From a virus, in IMG/VR virus record IMGVR_UViG_3300002835_000575, positions 1 through 35,162 of that record: 35,162 nucleotides of DNA. One strand, written 5' to 3'. Below are positions 32,444 to 35,162 of this stretch, one piece after another; position 1 is the stretch's first letter; each line of letters starts with the position of its first letter. Under the pieces are notes generated by a model. That model was not told the origin of the DNA. It did no database searches and saw nothing but the letters and a program-made list of their open reading frames with translations. Both the position numbers and the translations under genes were made by a program.

Positions 32444-32586
32444 GCCTGTTCAGACTGACCGTGGCGGTTATCCTGCTCATGCTGGCGGGACTGGCGGGCT
32501 ACGCATGGGAGCGTGGCAAGCACAAACGCTTCGCCCGAGCATGGGCGGAGGAACTCATCAACCCAACTTTTCACCTCATCAAATGA
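32440..32586 (+). CDS. Small membrane protein
   Basis: The 48-residue protein has one hydrophobic helix (residues ~4-22, FRLTVAVILLMLAGLAGYAW) and a positively charged remainder (ERGKHKRFARAW). It uses ATGA overlaps at both ends. A single-helix inner-membrane protein with a cytoplasmic tail is the simplest reading; the role is unknown. It could be an accessory or superinfection-type factor, but there is no direct evidence. Confidence 0.6.
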   Translation: MSLFRLTVAVILLMLAGLAGYAWERGKHKRFARAWAEELINPTFHLIK

Positions 32587-32945
32587 ACATCGATACAGAA
32601 GAAATCAAACGCATCGTCGAGCGCATGAAGGCCCGCGGTCAAATCACCGTGACGCCTGAGCGCAGAATCGTGAAGGAAGCCCGTCCAACGCACGGCGACG
32701 CTGCTTGCCGAAGCTGCGGGACGGTATTCACGCGCAAGGCCGCAACAGCCATGTACTGCAAGCGTGAGTGCTACCTCTTTGAGCAGAAACGCGAGCGTGC
32801 GCTGGCAAAGAGCGCGGTCACACCCAGCGTGTGCCCCATCTGCAGCACGCAGTTCGTGCCCAAGACGCTCAACAACCAGACGTACTGCGGGCCGGACTGC
32901 AACCGTGAAGCCCAGAGAGTGCGGCGCAGCAAAATCAAAGCGTGA
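32583..32945 (+). CDS. Twin zinc-finger protein (first copy)
   Basis: The protein has 120 residues. The first ~22 (MNIDTEEIKRIVERMKARGQ) form a helix, followed by two zinc modules, CRSCG...YCKREC and CPICS...YCGPDC, each a C-x2-C-x(n)-YC-x3-C. The C-terminus is basic (RVRRSKIKA). A closely similar protein is encoded at 34077-34439, on the other side of the methyltransferase. The start overlaps the previous stop (ATGA), and its TGA overlaps the ATG that opens the second frame (TGATG). It probably binds DNA or RNA; no enzymatic motif is seen. Confidence 0.75.
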   Translation: MNIDTEEIKRIVERMKARGQITVTPERRIVKEARPTHGDAACRSCGTVFTRKAATAMYCKRECYLFEQKRERALAKSAVTPSVCPICSTQFVPKTLNNQTYCGPDCNREAQRVRRSKIKA

Positions 32946-34060
32946 TGTGGATACTGCCCAAACAACTCATATCAGCCTTTGCTCCGGTTATGGGGGCATC
33001 GACCTTGGACTTAGACGCTGCATCCCAAGCCTGCGCACGGTCGCTTATGCGGAGATCGAAGCGTTCGCAATCGAGCTCTTACTTGCGAGAATGGAAGGCG
33101 GGCAACTTGATGCGGCTCCAATCTGGCCTGATTTGCGATCCTTCCCGTGGGAGAGCTTTCGAGACCGCGTGGACGTCCTCTCTGGCGGTTATCCCTGTCA
33201 GCCATTCTCAGCCGCAGGGAAGCGACTTGGAGCAGACGACGAGCGACACCTCTGGCCAGCTATCGCAGCTGGCATTCGGATTCTGCGACCAAGAATCTGT
33301 TTCTTTGAAAACGTCGAGGGACACATCAGCCTTGGGCTACGGGAAGTCGTCGATGAGTTGGGAGCAATGGGTTACCGAGCGACGTGGGGAATATTCTCGG
33401 CGAGCGAAGTCGGTGCGCCACACCAACGCAAGCGAGTGTTCATCTTGGCCTACCGCGAAGGCGCGGGATTGGAAGGACACGACCGGTTGTTCGCTGGATG
33501 CGGTCAATCCAGATGGCACGTATCGGAACAGGCGCGACCGGCTTGTTGGAGCGATAGCGGCGGAGATGTCTGGCCCTCCCGCCCAGGAGAGCCCCAGCAC
33601 GGATGGGAACCACCGCGAGTTGTGGCCGACACCGGACGCGACGGGGGTGGGCGACGGAGTGCCGTGGGAGGAGTTCAAGCGGCGGATGATGGAGCGCAGG
33701 GCGAGGGTGAAGGAAGCAGTTGCAGCGGGCGAGACGAAGCAGGGCAGTGGCAGGAGTGCGAACTTGTGTGCAGCGGTGCAGAACCCGCAATGGGCGACAC
33801 CTCAGGCTCGGGACAACCGCAGTGGGGGAGCGGAACGATGGGACGACCCGAACCGGAGTCGCAACTTAAACGACCAGATTGCCACGGTTACGAAACAAAA
33901 CGCAAAACTCAACCCGAGGTGGGTGGAGACGCTGATGGGATTGCCGGTGGGTTGGGTTATGCCGAGCTGTGCATCTCCAGTGACAATCGAACCGACGAAC
34001 TCAGGTTGCTCGGGAACGGAGTCGTCCCAGCTACCGCCGCAAGAGCTTTTGCCGTTCTGA
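32945..34060 (+). CDS. Second long frame within the methyltransferase gene, dual-coding candidate
   Basis: A 371-codon frame opens at ATG 32945, coupled to the preceding TGA, two bases before the methyltransferase GTG. It reads as protein: TERRGEYSRRAKSVRHTNAS then SSWPTAKARDWKD, a LWPTPDATG repeat (W227), a QWATPQARDN repeat (W283) and LNPRWVETLMGLPVGW (322-337). Proteins with repeated WPTPxARD and a terminal LNPxWVExLMGxPxGW exist in phage and bacterial sets, often labelled methylase-like. Each repeat lies on the same bases as a methyltransferase element. It could be a separate protein, or a product joined to motifs I-VIII by frameshifting. Expression is unknown. Confidence 0.55.
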   Translation: MWILPKQLISAFAPVMGASTLDLDAASQACARSLMRRSKRSQSSSYLREWKAGNLMRLQSGLICDPSRGRAFETAWTSSLAVIPVSHSQPQGSDLEQTTSDTSGQLSQLAFGFCDQESVSLKTSRDTSALGYGKSSMSWEQWVTERRGEYSRRAKSVRHTNASECSSWPTAKARDWKDTTGCSLDAVNPDGTYRNRRDRLVGAIAAEMSGPPAQESPSTDGNHRELWPTPDATGVGDGVPWEEFKRRMMERRARVKEAVAAGETKQGSGRSANLCAAVQNPQWATPQARDNRSGGAERWDDPNRSRNLNDQIATVTKQNAKLNPRWVETLMGLPVGWVMPSCASPVTIEPTNSGCSGTESSQLPPQELLPF

Positions 34061-34080
34061 TGGAGGAGTTGCTTTCATGA
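32947..34080 (+). CDS. DNA cytosine-5 methyltransferase
   Basis: The 377-residue product starts at GTG 32947; no ATG precedes motif I in this frame. Conserved motifs: I (ISLCSGYGGIDLGL, ~9-22), IV (SGGYPCQPFSAAG, catalytic C84), VI (FENVEGH, E121), VIII (HQRKRVFILAY, ~159-169) and X (LGNGVVPATA, from L355). The stretch between VIII and X is Gly/Ser-rich with ADT/GDT-x-x-x-G repeats (V226-ADTG..., M282-GDTSGSG). It should methylate cytosine in phage DNA, perhaps against restriction; no cognate endonuclease is evident. The gene is overlapped almost fully by another frame (32945-34060). Zinc-finger paralogs lie on both sides. Confidence 0.9.
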   Translation: MDTAQTTHISLCSGYGGIDLGLRRCIPSLRTVAYAEIEAFAIELLLARMEGGQLDAAPIWPDLRSFPWESFRDRVDVLSGGYPCQPFSAAGKRLGADDERHLWPAIAAGIRILRPRICFFENVEGHISLGLREVVDELGAMGYRATWGIFSASEVGAPHQRKRVFILAYREGAGLEGHDRLFAGCGQSRWHVSEQARPACWSDSGGDVWPSRPGEPQHGWEPPRVVADTGRDGGGRRSAVGGVQAADDGAQGEGEGSSCSGRDEAGQWQECELVCSGAEPAMGDTSGSGQPQWGSGTMGRPEPESQLKRPDCHGYETKRKTQPEVGGDADGIAGGLGYAELCISSDNRTDELRLLGNGVVPATAARAFAVLMEELLS

Positions 34081-34439
34081 ACATCGACCCAGCCGAAATC
34101 CGCGCCATCGTCGAGCGGCTCAAGGCAAGCGGACGCATCACCGTCCAGGAGGAAACGCTTCCCCGTCCCACGTTTCTCGTGGGGCAGGGGATGCTCTCGT
34201 GCAGGCAGTGCTCCCGAGTGTTCGCCCGCCGCCACAACGCAGTGAAGTACTGCAGCGAGGAATGCAATGAGGCCGCTGCCACGCAGCGCGAGAAAACACG
34301 CCCGCCACGCAGCCGCAAAGGGCCCGTCCACGCGTCGTGCCAGTGCTGCAATGTCGTGTATGCCAAGAAGGTCGCAAACCAGCGATACTGCAGCGCAGCG
34401 TGCTCAGGAGTCGCAGCCAGAGAGCGCCGAGGAGCTTGA
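34077..34439 (+). CDS. Twin zinc-finger protein (second copy)
   Basis: A 120-residue paralog of the protein at 32583-32945. The starts correspond nearly residue by residue (MNIDPAEIRAIVERLKASGR), and two zinc modules follow: CRQCS...YCSEEC and CQCCN...YCSAAC. The C-terminus is basic and ends ARERRGA. It overlaps the methyltransferase stop by four bases. The copies differ strongly outside the start and the cysteines, so the duplication is not recent. Confidence 0.75.
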   Translation: MNIDPAEIRAIVERLKASGRITVQEETLPRPTFLVGQGMLSCRQCSRVFARRHNAVKYCSEECNEAAATQREKTRPPRSRKGPVHASCQCCNVVYAKKVANQRYCSAACSGVAARERRGA

Positions 34440-34596
34440 TGGCTCCGCACCGGTTTTCCGGATCAAAGGCGAAATCGGCAAAACGAAATGAGATTTTGTG
34501 AAAAAGTTTCAGAGCCAAACGCGAAGCGGTTTTGGATTTGGTGCGCCACATATAGGGCGCAGACCCGCACGCTCCTCTGGGGGGCGAGGGCGCCGC

Positions 34597-34646
34597 ACCG
34601 GTTCGCACCGGTCACCCGCTACCGGTCACCGGTCACCTGCGGTCAC
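34597..34646. repeat. Cluster of ACCGGTCACC direct repeats
   Basis: ACCGGTCACC occurs at 34607-34616, 34621-34630 and 34628-34637 (overlapping by three bases), flanked by partial copies ACCGGT (34597-34602) and GGTCAC (34641-34646). An inverted GGTGACC lies at 34737-34743. Closely spaced repeats outside genes suggest a protein-binding array, for example a second origin, a packaging signal or an operator. Confidence 0.55.
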
Positions 34647-34813
34647 TGCCAGCTCCGCTCCGCAACCGTCAAGAAATGCTTGTGAGTTGGGGTGAGGGCG
34701 CTCAGCATGCGGCTCTACTCGCGGATGCGCGAATGGGGTGACCGTCAGAGCCAGCACAGGGGCAATGGCGGTTGCCCCGACGCACGCGGGGGCGCGGTAC
34801 GGATCAGGACACG

Positions 34814-34848
34814 AAAAAGGCCGAGGCACCACAAGGGGCAGCTCGGCC
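34814..34848 (-). terminator. Intrinsic terminator of the minus-strand gene
   Basis: Read on the minus strand, a perfect 7-bp stem (GGCCGAG/CTCGGCC, + strand positions 34842-34848 and 34819-34825) with a 16-base loop is followed by TTTTT (34818-34814). It lies 22 bases past the stop of the minus-strand gene and supports that gene being transcribed. Confidence 0.75.
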
Positions 34849-34870
34849 AGAGAGGGGGAGGGGAGGGCGG

Positions 34871-35134
34871 TTACAGGGAGTTTGCCAACTCTTGAAAGAT
34901 TGGCTTGAGGGAATGGTAATTCATCCGTGCAAAAAACTCATCCCACGTCTCCTCGGGGTACTTCACACCCTGCGTGGTTGAACCGTACTCGCTGTGGTAG
35001 CGGAAAAACACGGGGCCGTGCTCATTCTCGTGCGGAAAGCATTCCAACTCGACGGAACCGTGATGGTATTCAATTTCGAGCGCAATGTATTCGGATGAGC
35101 GGATTTCTTTTATCTCTGAGGTGTTGGTTGTCAT
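34871..35134 (-). CDS. Hypothetical minus-strand protein
   Basis: An 87-residue acidic protein begins MTTNTSEIKEIRSSEYIALE and continues with a Tyr/His/Glu-rich middle (IEYHHGSVELECFPHENEHG) and an aromatic end (WDEFFARMNYHS). The alternation suggests a small beta-rich fold with a C-terminal helix. It has its own terminator just downstream, unlike the other minus-strand candidates, so I consider it real. No family is recognised. It converges on the + strand accessory operon; its promoter should lie at or beyond the window end. The last 28 bases of the window hold nothing recognisable. Confidence 0.8.
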   Translation of the reverse strand: MTTNTSEIKEIRSSEYIALEIEYHHGSVELECFPHENEHGPVFFRYHSEYGSTTQGVKYPEETWDEFFARMNYHSLKPIFQELANSL

Positions 35135-35162
35135 GGCGTGTGGTTTGGTTGGGTGTTGCGGG

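Larger units (their letters stand above)
34440..34870. other. Non-coding region of 431 bp with hairpins and repeats
   Basis: No convincing gene is seen; a 20-codon frame coupled to the preceding stop (34439-34501) is too short to call. The region holds hairpins at 34515-34535 (CCAAAcGC/GCGGTTTTGG) and 34542-34561 (TGCGCC/GGCGCA, 8-base loop), GGTCACC repeats at 34597-34646 with an inverted copy at 34737-34743, a minus-strand terminator (34814-34848), and G-runs at 34854-34879 that could form a G-quadruplex. It separates the accessory operon from the convergent minus-strand gene. Confidence 0.5.

Noticed and set aside
34692-34895. 67-codon + frame near the right end
   Set aside because: It has Arg/Gly-rich composition and runs through the minus-strand terminator and the G-run, with no ribosome site.
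1-35162. Temperate lifestyle (integrase, attachment sites, CI-like repressor)
   Set aside because: Two small HTH proteins exist, but no integrase or recombinase of the integrase type, no excisionase and no clear attachment repeats were seen; a region outside the window could hold them.

Overview
The window reads as most of the genome of a short-tailed double-stranded DNA phage (podovirus) with a P22-type virion. Almost everything is on the + strand. The P22-like set appears in P22 order: large terminase, portal, scaffold, coat, gp4-like and gp10-like tail accessory factors, three ejection proteins and a tailspike with a P22-like head-binding domain. No bacterial housekeeping genes, tRNAs, integrase, insertion sequences or CRISPR arrays are visible. 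The host cannot be named; the pesticin-type lysozyme and tailspike suggest a Gram-negative host. Many starts lack a Shine-Dalgarno sequence. Identifications come from reading motifs, not from database searches.

Layout. 1-335: end of an upstream unit, with a hairpin terminator. 336-6086: terminase, portal, scaffold and coat. 6099-22270: neck and tail genes, two beta-helix receptor-binding candidates (7997-10627 and 19180-21300), several small virion-associated proteins, an acetyltransferase inside the structural cluster, ejection proteins, and a lysis cassette closed by a terminator at 22270-22301. 22578-30257: early recombination and replication genes, comprising an HTH regulator, a Sak4-like ATPase, a DUF669 ssDNA-binding-type protein, an SF2 helicase, a Cas4-like iron-sulfur nuclease and a primase-helicase. 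No DNA polymerase gene is seen. 30415-30871: the largest intergenic region, with iteron-like repeats and a hairpin cluster; it is the best origin candidate. 30872-34439: RusA resolvase, a second HTH protein, small coupled accessory genes, and a cytosine-5 DNA methyltransferase lying between two paralogous zinc-finger genes. 34440-35162: a non-coding repeat-rich stretch, then a minus-strand gene with its own terminator.

How the parts work together. The late block builds the capsid, packages DNA, ejects it and lyses the host. The early block supports recombination-dependent replication (annealing, resection, resolution) using host polymerase, and methylates DNA.

The most unusual signal is at 32945-34080. 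The methyltransferase gene is overlapped almost completely by a second 371-codon open frame that starts two bases earlier. That frame has its own repeated W-[PA]-T motif and an LNPRWVETLMGLPVGW motif. Each of these lies on the same nucleotides as a recognisable methyltransferase segment in the other frame. This looks like a dual-coding gene.
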